From the NCBI GenBank assembly GCA_963677605.2, contig CAXXDX010000007.1:682001-746000 (forward strand): DNA of 64,000 nt, written 5' to 3'. Below the pieces are notes generated by a model. That model was not told the origin of the DNA. It saw only the letters and a program-made list of their open reading frames with translations, and made no database searches. Below are positions 33,050-42,173 of the stretch, in pieces. This DNA comes from JAGLOK01 sp963677605. Its GTDB lineage: Bacteria > Bacillota > Clostridia > Christensenellales > UMGS416. Position numbers and translations under genes: made by a program. Within the stretch, counting starts at the first letter, position 1. Each line of letters opens with the position of its first letter.

Positions 33050-34030
33050 CTAATTATTGAATTTTTCATTAATATGAGATGCAAGCCAATCAGATATTTT
33101 TCGCATCCCTGATTCCGATACATGGTTAATATCAGAAAAGTCTTCAAATGTACAATCAAGGTTATATTTTTTATCCATTAAATTATATGCGTTTATATTA
33201 TAGTTATTATTATCTAAGAACTTTTCTATTGCATAGTGACCTGATATTGAAGAGGCATTTTTAATCATCGGAGTTTTAATTAGCTCGAGTTCAACATTAT
33301 TTTCAATACATAATTTTATTACTTTTTCCATGTATACTACATTTTCTGACGGCAGAATGAAACTTTCATCAATTTCTCTTGCAAGGCTATCTTCATATTG
33401 TTCCAATGTCGCAAAAGTGTCAGGATTGTGTAAAATTGTGCCTTTTAAAGGCTGCAAAATTCTTTCTTTGGGATAAAATAGTCTTTGCAGCTGAAGCTTT
33501 AGATGTTTAGCGGCAAAAATGAATCTTTCTGTTTTTCCTGATTCTCGCATTGTATGGAACACTCCGTATCCATCAAAGGATAAGGTGGAAAATGCAGCTT
33601 GAAGTTTAAGCGGAGACATTTTCATTCCGTCTAGGTTTGCTAAAGCTAATCCATATAAGCCTTCTTCCTTCATCCATAACAAAGTGTCTTCAATTATTGA
33701 AAACTCTTCTACAATTACAAGATCGGGTGATTGGTATTTTAATGCTTCTTTTAGGTTGAAATATACCTGCTTTATGCTTTGTGCACCGCTGCTTAATATA
33801 ACAGTGTTAGTATCTGTTTGTTCGCTTATGTATGCAGCATCAAAAGAAGCTGCCTGGGATGAACCCATAATCAACACATCTATATCTGTATCGTATATAT
33901 ATGCCCAGCCGTCAAATGCTTTTGTATGGTCATACGTAAATGCTTCGATAAAGGAAAATATCAAGAAGAAAACTATAACAAATGCTATGGCTCTTATAAT
34001 CACACGTGACTTTTTGTCGTTATTTTGCAT
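33050..34030 (-). CDS. SGNH/DltD-like membrane-anchored protein paired with MBOAT
   Basis: A 326-residue protein with one N-terminal membrane segment (about 11-28) and an exported domain. LIMGSSQAASFDAAYI near residue 54 resembles the GxSN/S block of SGNH hydrolases, and a DINHVSESGMRKISDWL stretch near the end holds the D..H pair expected of the catalytic block V. It follows the MBOAT gene by 8 bp, and such pairs O-acetylate surface polymers: the MBOAT moves the acetyl group across the membrane and the SGNH partner transfers it. Specific polymer unknown. Confidence 0.78.
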   Translation of the reverse strand: MQNNDKKSRVIIRAIAFVIVFFLIFSFIEAFTYDHTKAFDGWAYIYDTDIDVLIMGSSQAASFDAAYISEQTDTNTVILSSGAQSIKQVYFNLKEALKYQSPDLVIVEEFSIIEDTLLWMKEEGLYGLALANLDGMKMSPLKLQAAFSTLSFDGYGVFHTMRESGKTERFIFAAKHLKLQLQRLFYPKERILQPLKGTILHNPDTFATLEQYEDSLAREIDESFILPSENVVYMEKVIKLCIENNVELELIKTPMIKNASSISGHYAIEKFLDNNNYNINAYNLMDKKYNLDCTFEDFSDINHVSESGMRKISDWLASHINEKFNN

Positions 34031-34038
34031 GTTTGCTC

Positions 34039-35538
34039 CTAGAACTGAAAGTATATGAATGAAGAGTCGCCAACGCCGTAGTATCCGAGCAGTATTATGC
34101 CGAATATAAGGCTTAGGTAAACAACCCAGCGAAGCGGCCAGGCTCTCTTTTCCATAAACTCGCGTATGCTGATTTTTGTCTGTGCTATCATAACCCCCAA
34201 AAGGATAGCAACGCTCATTATGATAAATGCCATGTCGTTTAGTGAAAGATTCATAAGAGACAGTGTTTTATTTATACTTAGTATATAATCGCTGAATGTA
34301 AAAATTCCGCGTATAATTATCAATGCTTCGCGCATTGAATTTGCCCGGAAGAGTATCCACGCAAAGCAGACAAGCGCAAATGTAATTAGTCCGGATAAAA
34401 AGCTTACCCATTTCCATTCGCGTTTTATTTTTAAAATGGAAAGAATCTTGTCTTTTGCAGGCTTTGTGATGCGGCCGATCAAAAGATATGCACCGTGAAG
34501 CGCACCCCACATTACAAATCCCCAGCTGGCACCATGCCAAAGACCTGATACCAGAAACACAACCATTGTGTTAAATGCCCAGCGGAATTTGCCTACCCTT
34601 GAGCCGCCCAATGGAATATAAACATAATCTCTAAACCATGAAGAAAGCGAAATGTGCCACCTTCTCCAGAATTCCGAGATTGATTTTGAAAAGTACGGAC
34701 GTTTGAAGTTTTTCATTATATCAAAGCCCATTATGTTGGCTGAGCCTATAGCTATGTCAGTGTATGCTGAGAAATCGCAGTATATCTGAATCGCAAAAAG
34801 GAAAGTTGCTATTATGAATGTCACTCCGTTGTTGCCACCGACACGGGAGAACACATGGTTTACCGTTGGTGCTATCCTGTCTGCTATTACAACTTTTTTA
34901 AACATTCCCCAGAGGATAAGCAAAAATGCTTTTCGCGCACGTGAAACATCAAACTTCATTACCTTGTCAAACTGCGGAAGAAGGTGGGATGAGCGTTCAA
35001 TTGGCCCTGCTACAAGCTGCGGGAAAAACGATACGAAAAGCGCATATTTTCCTATGTTGTGAGACGCTTTTATTGTGCCTCTGTAAACATCCATTGTGTA
35101 TGAAAGCGCTTGGAAAGTATAAAATGATATACCTACCGGCAATAGATATTTGAAGTCAGGAAGATCGATTGACTTGCCAAGTACTGCAGATATCCTCTCG
35201 AATGTCAGAATTGCCATTGGAGAATACTTAAAAAACGCCAGTATGCCTAGATTCAGTGCAAAGGAAACAGCCACAAATAGATTTTTTCTTCTATGGCAGG
35301 TTTTTTCGTCTGTTATTGCCTCTTCATGCTTTCTGTTTTCGCGGCTTATAAAATAACCGCTTAAAAATGTTATAACTGTTGATATAGCTATAAGTGCGGC
35401 ATATGAAACATTCCAGCACATGTAGAAGAAATAGCTTGCTGCAAGAAGCAGTATCCATCTTAATTTATGGGGCAATAAAAAATATAAACCGATAACTATC
35501 GGCAGAAATAATACATATTGCAGTGAGTTAAACAGCAT
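34039..35538 (-). CDS. MBOAT family O-acyltransferase (AlgI/PatA-like)
   Basis: A 499-residue polytopic acyltransferase (about 11 membrane segments). The family core reads RRWHISLSSWFRDYVYIPLG and the catalytic His lies in VSGLWHGASWGFVMWG. Starts at the ATG at 35538, with GGAG 7 nt upstream; the TTG one codon earlier is too close. With the SGNH-like gene it forms a two-gene operon for O-acetylation of an exported glycan. Neighbours on the other strand (phosphodiester glycosidase, CapA) also point to surface polymers. Confidence 0.94.
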   Translation of the reverse strand: MLFNSLQYVLFLPIVIGLYFLLPHKLRWILLLAASYFFYMCWNVSYAALIAISTVITFLSGYFISRENRKHEEAITDEKTCHRRKNLFVAVSFALNLGILAFFKYSPMAILTFERISAVLGKSIDLPDFKYLLPVGISFYTFQALSYTMDVYRGTIKASHNIGKYALFVSFFPQLVAGPIERSSHLLPQFDKVMKFDVSRARKAFLLILWGMFKKVVIADRIAPTVNHVFSRVGGNNGVTFIIATFLFAIQIYCDFSAYTDIAIGSANIMGFDIMKNFKRPYFSKSISEFWRRWHISLSSWFRDYVYIPLGGSRVGKFRWAFNTMVVFLVSGLWHGASWGFVMWGALHGAYLLIGRITKPAKDKILSILKIKREWKWVSFLSGLITFALVCFAWILFRANSMREALIIIRGIFTFSDYILSINKTLSLMNLSLNDMAFIIMSVAILLGVMIAQTKISIREFMEKRAWPLRWVVYLSLIFGIILLGYYGVGDSSFIYFQF

Positions 35539-35719
35539 CAATTACTCCGAACAATGATTTTACTTATAACATATTACTATAAGGATATGTGTTTTACAAT
35601 ATTAAAAGACCGTGAACAGCATGTCCGTAATATTTTATACAATCACATGGCGTCAGTGGATTAAAATGATATAATAAATATAAATAAAAAATATCATAGT
35701 GTTTTATGAGGATGAGGCT

Positions 35720-37066
35720 ATGAAAAAAGAGGCTGCGATAAAGATAATAATTATAATAGCTATAGCGCTATTTTTTTCTACGCTTATTGTTAATGACATT
35801 TCAGCAGTAAAAAAAGACAAGCTCGAAGTTAAGATATATTTGTCAGAGACAGCAACTGATGACAATGTACAAAATACTGCCACGCCGCATACTACCGTCA
35901 CAAGTTCTGTCAAGCCGGTTTCAACTCCTACTCCCGTTCCTACACCCACTATGGAGCCATATACAGAGATTGTAATCGGAGCGGTGGGAGATATTATGGT
36001 TCATGACAGACAGGTAAACGACGCCTACATGGCGGGGGAAAGGAACGGCTATTCGTTTTATCACTGGTTTGAATATATAAAGCCTGCTCTTTTATATCCC
36101 GACCTTATGATTGCAAACCTTGAAGGACCGATTGCGGGCAGCGAGGATGGCTACAATGGGTATCCGAGGTTTAATTTTCCCGATGAGATAGTTCCTGCCA
36201 TGATGGATGCAGGCATTGATGTGGCACTTAATGCAAACAATCACATCTTCGATAGAAACATGGAAGGGCTTGCAAGAACGCTTGAAGTTCTGGATGATTA
36301 CGGAATGAACCATACCGGTGTATGGAGCAGCAAAAGTGAAAGAAATAAGCCTTTAGTTTTGGATGTTAGCGGAATAAAAGTCGGAATAGTATCAGCTACC
36401 TATTCTTTAAACGGTTTTGAAAAAGGGATAGATGATGAAGTATTGGAATGGCTGGTATGCTATATAGAGCCAGAGCAGGTGAAAGAGCAGATAGATTTAT
36501 GCAGGGAATATGGCGCTGAGGTTGTGATAGTGTGCCCGCATATGGGTGATGAGCTTGTTAAAACACCCAGAAGCGAAATGCAGGATTATGCACATAGCTA
36601 CATTGAAATGGGAGCGGATATCGTTTTTGCATGCCATCCTCATGTTCTTCAGCCTGCCGAAATGTATGATACTGTGCTTGAAGACGGGTCAAACCATACG
36701 GGTATAATATATTATTCCTTAGGCAATTTTGTATCAGGTATGTATGGAGTATCAAAAGAGACGGGTGCTGTTGCATATGTAACGCTAAGGCGGGATAATG
36801 CTTCGGGGGATATATCTATAAAAAACGCTGAATATCTGCCAACCAGTACTCTGAGATATGGCAATTTCGAGGGAGGAGATTTATATCACATACTTCCTAT
36901 TGGTCAGTGTTTGGATTTTCCGGAGATGATTGAAGACATTAGTCCAAACAGAAGCTGCTTTTACAGGCTTCAATGCGAATGGGATATTGCGATTGATACT
37001 TTAGGTGATGATGTTGTTAAGGTATTGCGGTATATGCCGGAAGAGGCAAATGAAACAAATGATTAA
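35720..37066 (+). CDS. CapA family (PGA-cap) protein, membrane anchored
   Basis: A 448-residue protein with one N-terminal membrane segment (about 7-27), a Thr/Pro linker (about 60-85, STPTPVPTPTMEP) and a CapA domain with GAVGDIMVHDRQ, NLEGPIAGS, ALNANNHIFDR, CPHMGDELV and ACHPHVLQPAE, the metal-site blocks. It starts at 35720 behind GAGGATGAGG; an upstream in-frame extension lacks a site. The stop is the TTAA at 37063-37066, shared with the convergent radical-SAM gene. Surface-polymer role is inferred; it is related to, but longer than, the CapA at 13750. Confidence 0.9.
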   Translation: MKKEAAIKIIIIIAIALFFSTLIVNDISAVKKDKLEVKIYLSETATDDNVQNTATPHTTVTSSVKPVSTPTPVPTPTMEPYTEIVIGAVGDIMVHDRQVNDAYMAGERNGYSFYHWFEYIKPALLYPDLMIANLEGPIAGSEDGYNGYPRFNFPDEIVPAMMDAGIDVALNANNHIFDRNMEGLARTLEVLDDYGMNHTGVWSSKSERNKPLVLDVSGIKVGIVSATYSLNGFEKGIDDEVLEWLVCYIEPEQVKEQIDLCREYGAEVVIVCPHMGDELVKTPRSEMQDYAHSYIEMGADIVFACHPHVLQPAEMYDTVLEDGSNHTGIIYYSLGNFVSGMYGVSKETGAVAYVTLRRDNASGDISIKNAEYLPTSTLRYGNFEGGDLYHILPIGQCLDFPEMIEDISPNRSCFYRLQCEWDIAIDTLGDDVVKVLRYMPEEANETND

Positions 37067-37893
37067 AACACATGATTGAGTTTTTTTCTTGCAATGAGCT
37101 TAAGCTCTGAGACTTTTCCCATTTCTTCATAAGGAACATAATTCATCTTATACATAGGCCTGAAAGGGATTATATGGAGAGGTATGTCAGGATTGATGCC
37201 GGCAATCCATGTCGTAAGCAATTCAGCTTCCTCCTTAGAATCATTAAATCCCGGTATCGCAAGAAATGTAAGTTCCACATGGGTTTCCGACGATGCGATT
37301 TTTATGGTTTCCTGAACATGCGAGAGGCTGCCGCCACAGGTTTTTCTGTAAAACTCCGGATTCATGGACTTTAAATCAATATTCATTGCATCAATATATG
37401 GAAGAAGCTGCATTAGAGGTTCCGGATTTATATAGCCGTTTGTTACAAGCACGGTATCTTTTTTATTTTTCATAGCTACTTCAAGAATATATTCATACCA
37501 AATAGTTGGTTCGTTGTAGGTGAAAGCTATGCCGATTGATTCGTTAAGGGAGTCGGATATATTCAAAAGCTCATCGACCGGAACGTGCCTAAGCGGCGGT
37601 AATGTTTGTGAAATATGATAGTTCTGACAAAAAGAACACCTGAAGTTACAGCCCCATGTACCGACCGACAATATAAAAGTACCTGGCTTCATTTTGCGCA
37701 GAGGTTTTTTTTCGATGGGATCTATGGCAAGGGATGAAATCATCTCGTAGGTATTGGTATATAGCTTTCCTTCGATGTTTTCGCGCACGCGGCATATCCC
37801 CGTTTTGCCCTCTGCTATGGTGCATTCATGAGGGCACAGGAGGCACTTGGCTGAAGATTTGCCGAAACTTCGGTAATAGAGTGCTTCTTTCAT
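37063..37893 (-). CDS. amrS: AmmeMemoRadiSam system radical SAM enzyme
   Basis: A 276-residue radical SAM protein. The SAM cluster motif CNFRCSFCQN sits near residues 80-89 (CxxxCxxC); an N-terminal CxxC...C set (CLLCPHEC and GICRVR) precedes it, as in this subfamily (pyruvate formate-lyase-activating-like). It overlaps the Memo/AMMECR1 gene by 4 bp (ATGA), so the two are translationally coupled. The reaction is not known; the name describes the conserved association of a radical SAM enzyme with AMMECR1 and Memo proteins. Shares TTAA stop with capA. Confidence 0.9.
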   Translation of the reverse strand: MKEALYYRSFGKSSAKCLLCPHECTIAEGKTGICRVRENIEGKLYTNTYEMISSLAIDPIEKKPLRKMKPGTFILSVGTWGCNFRCSFCQNYHISQTLPPLRHVPVDELLNISDSLNESIGIAFTYNEPTIWYEYILEVAMKNKKDTVLVTNGYINPEPLMQLLPYIDAMNIDLKSMNPEFYRKTCGGSLSHVQETIKIASSETHVELTFLAIPGFNDSKEEAELLTTWIAGINPDIPLHIIPFRPMYKMNYVPYEEMGKVSELKLIARKKLNHVF

Positions 37894-39275
37894 TTGTGGC
37901 GCACAACCTTAAATCGCTGCATCTTGTAGTTTTCATCCGGAGAGATTCCTGCTTTTTCAAGAGCAATTTCAATCTGATAATCAACTGTATTGACACCTTC
38001 AAGGTTTGGAAGCAAAAGACCGCGCCTGAATCCGTGGCTAACAATTACTCCGTATTCTTTTACATTAAGCTCGTCTTTGCTTTTAATGTCTTCTGCCGGG
38101 AATAAAACATCCACTGATATTGTAAGCTCAGAAAGCTCATGCGACTCAATGGGATTAAACCTTGGATCATGTACAGCTGCTGAAATAGCGTTTGCTATTA
38201 CCTCTTCAGCAATATTTTTTCTTGTCGGCTGAGTGGTTCCGATACAGCCGCGCAGCCTTCCTTCTTTTTTGATAGAAACGAAAACACCGCTTCTGTTATG
38301 ATAAAACTCGCGGCTTAAATCTTTGGGCGGGTTTATTTTAATACCGTTATTTATGTACTCGTAAATGGTTTTTTGAGCAAGTGCGACATACTCATTGTCA
38401 TGTTCTTTGTGGGTTGAATAGTTTTCTGTTTTGCGTTTCATATACTCATGTAAAACGCTGGGAGAGCCTTTGCTGTTTCTTAAAATATGCGCTGTCATAT
38501 ATCCGACGCCGTATGGCCCTTCATACGAAAATACCTCTGTTTGCGTATCATATCCTTCCAGGGCACCAATCATGAGCTCCAAAGGTTTTTGAGCGCATTG
38601 CCCCGCATGCTCAAGCATATAGTTATCAATGTCAAGTATATCTATATAGCGCTTGCTTTTTATTGCATCAACGATATATTTATCATAAACAGGGCCCATT
38701 TCGTCATAGTCATAAGGGCCGCTGCTTTTAAGTTTGTGAGAAAGGTCTCCGCTTATAAGAAGAACATTTTCATCTCCCAATACATCAGATATTATCCGTC
38801 CGGCTTCATACATTTCCGTCTTTGACAAAAAGCCAATGCTGATGTGTATGAGTTTAAAGTCTTCATATTTTTTTGTGATAAAATAAAGCGGCACAAGCGC
38901 GCCGTGATCAAGGTCTTCAGATATGTTGTATTTTCCTGCTGTGTCATGGTTTAAGGAAAGGCAGCTTATGCCGTTTGCGACAAGCTCCGTGCACATTTTG
39001 TGTGCTTTGTCTTTATCGCACTCAAATTCGTATTTTATCTCTCTGTGCCTGAACTTTGAAAAATCGCCTTTTGGTTTATCAAGAGTATTAATGCAAAGTG
39101 CATCGGAAAAGACATTGCCGTGTGGAGTGACAACAGCGATTGTTTTTGGCTTAACGGAAGCGACTTTTTCTGCGATTTTTTTCATGCCTGCTATAGTGGC
39201 AGAGGCTTTTTCTTCTTCGCCGTTTCCTATTTCACTTAATATGATGGGCGGATGTGGTGAAACAAATAAATTCAT
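37890..39275 (-). CDS. Fused Memo - AMMECR1 protein of the AmmeMemoRadiSam system
   Basis: A 461-residue fusion. The N-terminal half (about 1-255) is a Memo-like dioxygenase-fold domain (LFVSPHPPIILSEIG start, AVVTPHGNVF, SGDLSHKLK, GHxx-type metal-ligand segments). The C-terminal half (about 275-461) is an AMMECR1 domain with VFVSIKKEGRLRGCIG and ISVDVLFPAE, the conserved LRGCIG core. I start at 39275, where GGAG lies 7 nt upstream; the frame extends 7 codons more. The partner radical SAM gene overlaps by 4 bp. The two domains are separate genes in many genomes; fusion supports a physical complex. Biochemical role unknown. Confidence 0.9.
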   Translation of the reverse strand: MNLFVSPHPPIILSEIGNGEEEKASATIAGMKKIAEKVASVKPKTIAVVTPHGNVFSDALCINTLDKPKGDFSKFRHREIKYEFECDKDKAHKMCTELVANGISCLSLNHDTAGKYNISEDLDHGALVPLYFITKKYEDFKLIHISIGFLSKTEMYEAGRIISDVLGDENVLLISGDLSHKLKSSGPYDYDEMGPVYDKYIVDAIKSKRYIDILDIDNYMLEHAGQCAQKPLELMIGALEGYDTQTEVFSYEGPYGVGYMTAHILRNSKGSPSVLHEYMKRKTENYSTHKEHDNEYVALAQKTIYEYINNGIKINPPKDLSREFYHNRSGVFVSIKKEGRLRGCIGTTQPTRKNIAEEVIANAISAAVHDPRFNPIESHELSELTISVDVLFPAEDIKSKDELNVKEYGVIVSHGFRRGLLLPNLEGVNTVDYQIEIALEKAGISPDENYKMQRFKVVRHK

Positions 39276-39373
39276 AAAATCATCTCCATAAATCAAGCTA
39301 TAGTTATATTATATCACTTTGTATTATTTATTATAACCTTTAAAAGTAAAATTTTAGGAGCTGCATCTCTTTT

Positions 39374-40252
39374 TTATCTGTTTATGAACTGTATAATTTC
39401 CTGAAATGCTTCCTGTGCATCTTCAATCGGAAAAAGTACCCAATCATGAAGCATGTCTTTGTATTCGAAAAAAGTAAGATTGTAGTTTTCTTTCTCGGCT
39501 TTTTTCTTAAAACGAAGTGCATCAATATATAAAATGTCTTTGGTTCCCATAAAAAGAGCCATCTCCCCAATATCTGAACTGTCGCCATAATATGGAGAGC
39601 AAAGCGGATTTTTCGTATCTAAATTTCCGGCATACTCTTTTCCGCTTTTTTTAAGCTCGCTGCGGCTTAGGAGGAAGTCGTCTTCCTGTAAATCTTCAGG
39701 TATATCCGTTTCCATCGAAACATCCAGCCATGGTGACAGCATTATAATTTTACTTGGCTTAGGTTTTATATTTCTTTGTTTTATTAATTGGCCCATAACA
39801 AGCGCAAGTCCCCCGCCGGCTGAATCGCCCATGAGAATTATATTATCCTTGCAATTTGACTTAAAAAGCTTCGAGTATACCTGCATAACGGTATTTACAT
39901 TGTCATCGCACTTGTGTTTGGGAGCAAGAGGATAATCCACAAATGTTGCTTTGCACGGCACGGCTTTAAGGAGTTTGTCAAGCAAAACCCAGTGAAAAAA
40001 AGTCGATGGGTAACGGTACGCTCCTCCGTGAAGAAACACGATGTGTATTTTTGAGCTCGAATCGGAAGCAAGTGTGTAGCAGTTTCTACCTGCAATCTTC
40101 TCCGTTATGACTTCATATTTTCTTGAGATGATTCTAGGAGGGCTGTTGAACTTCGGATTCTCAAATATTTTCTTTTTGCTGCGCTTTCCAATGTCCTTAA
40201 TTTTAAGGAACTTGAGCAGTTTATATAGTTTTCTTGACTGAATTGCTTTCAT
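39374..40252 (-). CDS. Alpha/beta hydrolase, HSL-type esterase/lipase
   Basis: A 292-residue cytoplasmic esterase. The HGGAYR oxyanion motif and nucleophile GDSAGGGLAL are the hormone-sensitive-lipase family signatures; the catalytic His is in MLHDW near the end and an Asp precedes it. No signal peptide or lipobox. AAGAAG precedes the ATG. Single gene, divergent from the CAT-fold protein; substrate unknown, likely short acyl esters. Confidence 0.9.
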   Translation of the reverse strand: MKAIQSRKLYKLLKFLKIKDIGKRSKKKIFENPKFNSPPRIISRKYEVITEKIAGRNCYTLASDSSSKIHIVFLHGGAYRYPSTFFHWVLLDKLLKAVPCKATFVDYPLAPKHKCDDNVNTVMQVYSKLFKSNCKDNIILMGDSAGGGLALVMGQLIKQRNIKPKPSKIIMLSPWLDVSMETDIPEDLQEDDFLLSRSELKKSGKEYAGNLDTKNPLCSPYYGDSSDIGEMALFMGTKDILYIDALRFKKKAEKENYNLTFFEYKDMLHDWVLFPIEDAQEAFQEIIQFINR

Positions 40253-40447
40253 ATTATCTTCTTTCTGTGTTTATACCTTTATTATACTTGCAGACGGGCT
40301 GTATACAAAGCGGTTTTTACATATACATAAGTTTTATAGGAGGATAACTTTGTTTTGCAATAAACTGTTGGACACTGAGCTGGCATTGACATATAATCAA
40401 ATGGTGCATTTTTTAAAAATAACCAATACACTTTGAAGGGGACATAA

Positions 40448-41287
40448 ATGAGATCTGACGGTAGAAGACTTAAGACACTTGATCCAATGTTTGCGATCAT
40501 TCCCCACATTATGCCTAAAAGATATGACGCGCAGGTAATGTTTAATTCGGAACTTAACTATACCAAACTAAGAGCGTATCTTAATGCAAAACGAAAAGAA
40601 GGCAGAAAAATAAGCTTTATGGCTTTATTTACTGCGGCATATATAAGAGTTATTACTCAATATCCTGAACTTAACCGTTTTGTTGTAAACAAAAAAATAT
40701 ATGCAAGAAACGAGCTTGCGATTTCTTTTGTTACTTTAAAAGAATCGGGACTTCCTGATGACAAGATGGAAACTGTGGTTAAAATTATATTTGATTTGAA
40801 CAGCACTGTTTTTCAGGTAGCTGAAAAAATCGAAAAATCAATAAAAGAAAACAGAATGCAGCAAAATGTAAACTTCACTGATAAACTTGCAAAGTTTTTC
40901 ATGAGTGTTCCGTTTTTCTCTAGAATAGTTATAAACACGGTTAAAGGTTTGGATAAAATGGGTATGCTTCCTAAAGCGCTTATCGATGGATTTCCGTTTC
41001 ACAGCAGTTTGTTTATAACCAATCTGGCATCAATTTATTTGGGGCCTGTATTCCATCATATATATGATTTTGGAACAACAAGTATGTTTGTTAGCATAGG
41101 CATGGTAAAAAACAATGTTAACCTCAAAGGTGAAAAAGAGCAGATAGTGCCTATAGGCGTTGTGGCCGACGAAAGGATATGTGCCGGAGTTACATTTTCC
41201 AAAGCTTTTGGTTATATGAACAAGATTTTGTCAGACCCTAAGGTGCTTGAAGAGCCTCCGGAATCAATACGCGAAGATATTAAATAA
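40448..41287 (+). CDS. Chloramphenicol-acetyltransferase-fold protein lacking the catalytic His motif
   Basis: A 279-residue protein with the E2/CAT fold: MFAIIPHIMPKRYDAQVMF at the start, KISFMALFTAAYIRVITQYP and NRFVVNKKIYARNELAISF as core strands and helices, and a C-terminal SKAFGYMNKILSDP segment. The usual His-xxx-Asp-Gly catalytic block is replaced by DERICAGVTFSK, so it probably does not use the classical mechanism. No lipoyl domain is present. GAAGGGG lies upstream of the ATG. Single gene between divergent esterase and cheW. Could be a non-catalytic scaffold or act on a fatty acyl; unknown. Confidence 0.7.
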   Translation: MRSDGRRLKTLDPMFAIIPHIMPKRYDAQVMFNSELNYTKLRAYLNAKRKEGRKISFMALFTAAYIRVITQYPELNRFVVNKKIYARNELAISFVTLKESGLPDDKMETVVKIIFDLNSTVFQVAEKIEKSIKENRMQQNVNFTDKLAKFFMSVPFFSRIVINTVKGLDKMGMLPKALIDGFPFHSSLFITNLASIYLGPVFHHIYDFGTTSMFVSIGMVKNNVNLKGEKEQIVPIGVVADERICAGVTFSKAFGYMNKILSDPKVLEEPPESIREDIK

Positions 41288-41686
41288 GCAAGTGTATAAC
41301 TATTGTATTAGGATATTGTATAAAAGTATGCTGTTTATTGCGTAAAATGATTGATATAGTGTAATATATAGTGGATATTACGGCAAACAATAACAACATA
41401 TAAGTACTAATCAATAAAAGTACGATATAAAACATATGGTATTTATACCAAGACAGAGATATATTGATGTACTATTGGAGGCATATTTGGTAATACGCTA
41501 AAGCGGACCTGTTTTCGCATTTTTATTTTTTAAGATGAATAATTTCATAAAGCTTAATATGATGAGAATATTTTCACCACTTTTTTTGATTTTATAATTT
41601 TAATAAAATCGACAGTTTGTGTTTTATTTTAAAGCTAATGCTTTTAGCGAGCGAAAAAGTTTTATATAAGTTTGAAAGGAGAGAAG
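41288..41686. other. 400-bp AT-rich intergenic region upstream of cheW
   Basis: No gene is supported here. It contains a 14-bp perfect palindrome, TGGTATTTATACCA (near 41437-41450), and many short direct AT repeats. A chemotaxis/flagellar sigma-28 promoter was looked for and not found. Confidence 0.5.
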
Positions 41687-42157
41687 ATGTTTGTAAATGA
41701 AGGGAAGTACCTGACTTTTGCATTGGGAGATGAGCAGTATGCAATACCCATAACTCAAATAAGAGAAATTATTGGCATGCAGGCTATTACAAGTGCACCT
41801 AATTTGCCTAACTTTCTTAAAGGTTTGACAAACCTAAGAGGAAAGATCGTGCCTGTATTGGATTTGCGTTTGAAGTTTGGACTTGCAGAAAAAGAGTATG
41901 ACAGAAACACATCGATTGTTATTTTGGAGACTGAGTTTGAGGGCAAGCAAAAAACCAGCGGGATAATAGTTGACAATGTTAAGGAAGTTAAGTTTATTGG
42001 CAAAGAGCTTATTGATGAACCTCCAAGATTCGCAGGCGGGTTTAATCAGGAATTTTTAAGCGGCATAGCAAGAGTAGGAGAAGGTGTGTTGATGCTTTTG
42101 GATGCTAACAATATTTTGTCACTGGATGAGAAAAAAGAGATAGAACAAGCTGTATGA
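41687..42157 (+). CDS. cheW: Chemotaxis protein CheW
   Basis: A 156-residue adaptor that couples receptors to the CheA kinase. CheW fold: YLTFALGDEQYAIPITQIREI, PNFLKGLTNLRGKIVPVLDL, IVDNVKEV and FLSGIARVGEGVLMLLDANN. The AAAGGAG ribosome site lies 5 nt before the ATG at 41687; a TTG at 41672 is an alternative without a site. A chemoreceptor begins 16 bp after the stop. No CheA, CheY or CheR is in the window, so the rest of the pathway lies elsewhere or is absent. Confidence 0.95.
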   Translation: MFVNEGKYLTFALGDEQYAIPITQIREIIGMQAITSAPNLPNFLKGLTNLRGKIVPVLDLRLKFGLAEKEYDRNTSIVILETEFEGKQKTSGIIVDNVKEVKFIGKELIDEPPRFAGGFNQEFLSGIARVGEGVLMLLDANNILSLDEKKEIEQAV

Positions 42158-42173
42158 GCAATGGAGAATTATG

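Noticed and set aside
41288..41686. Sigma-28 flagellar promoter or riboswitch upstream of cheW.
   Set aside because: No TAAA-N15-GCCGATAA match and no recognisable aptamer; only AT-rich sequence and one palindrome.
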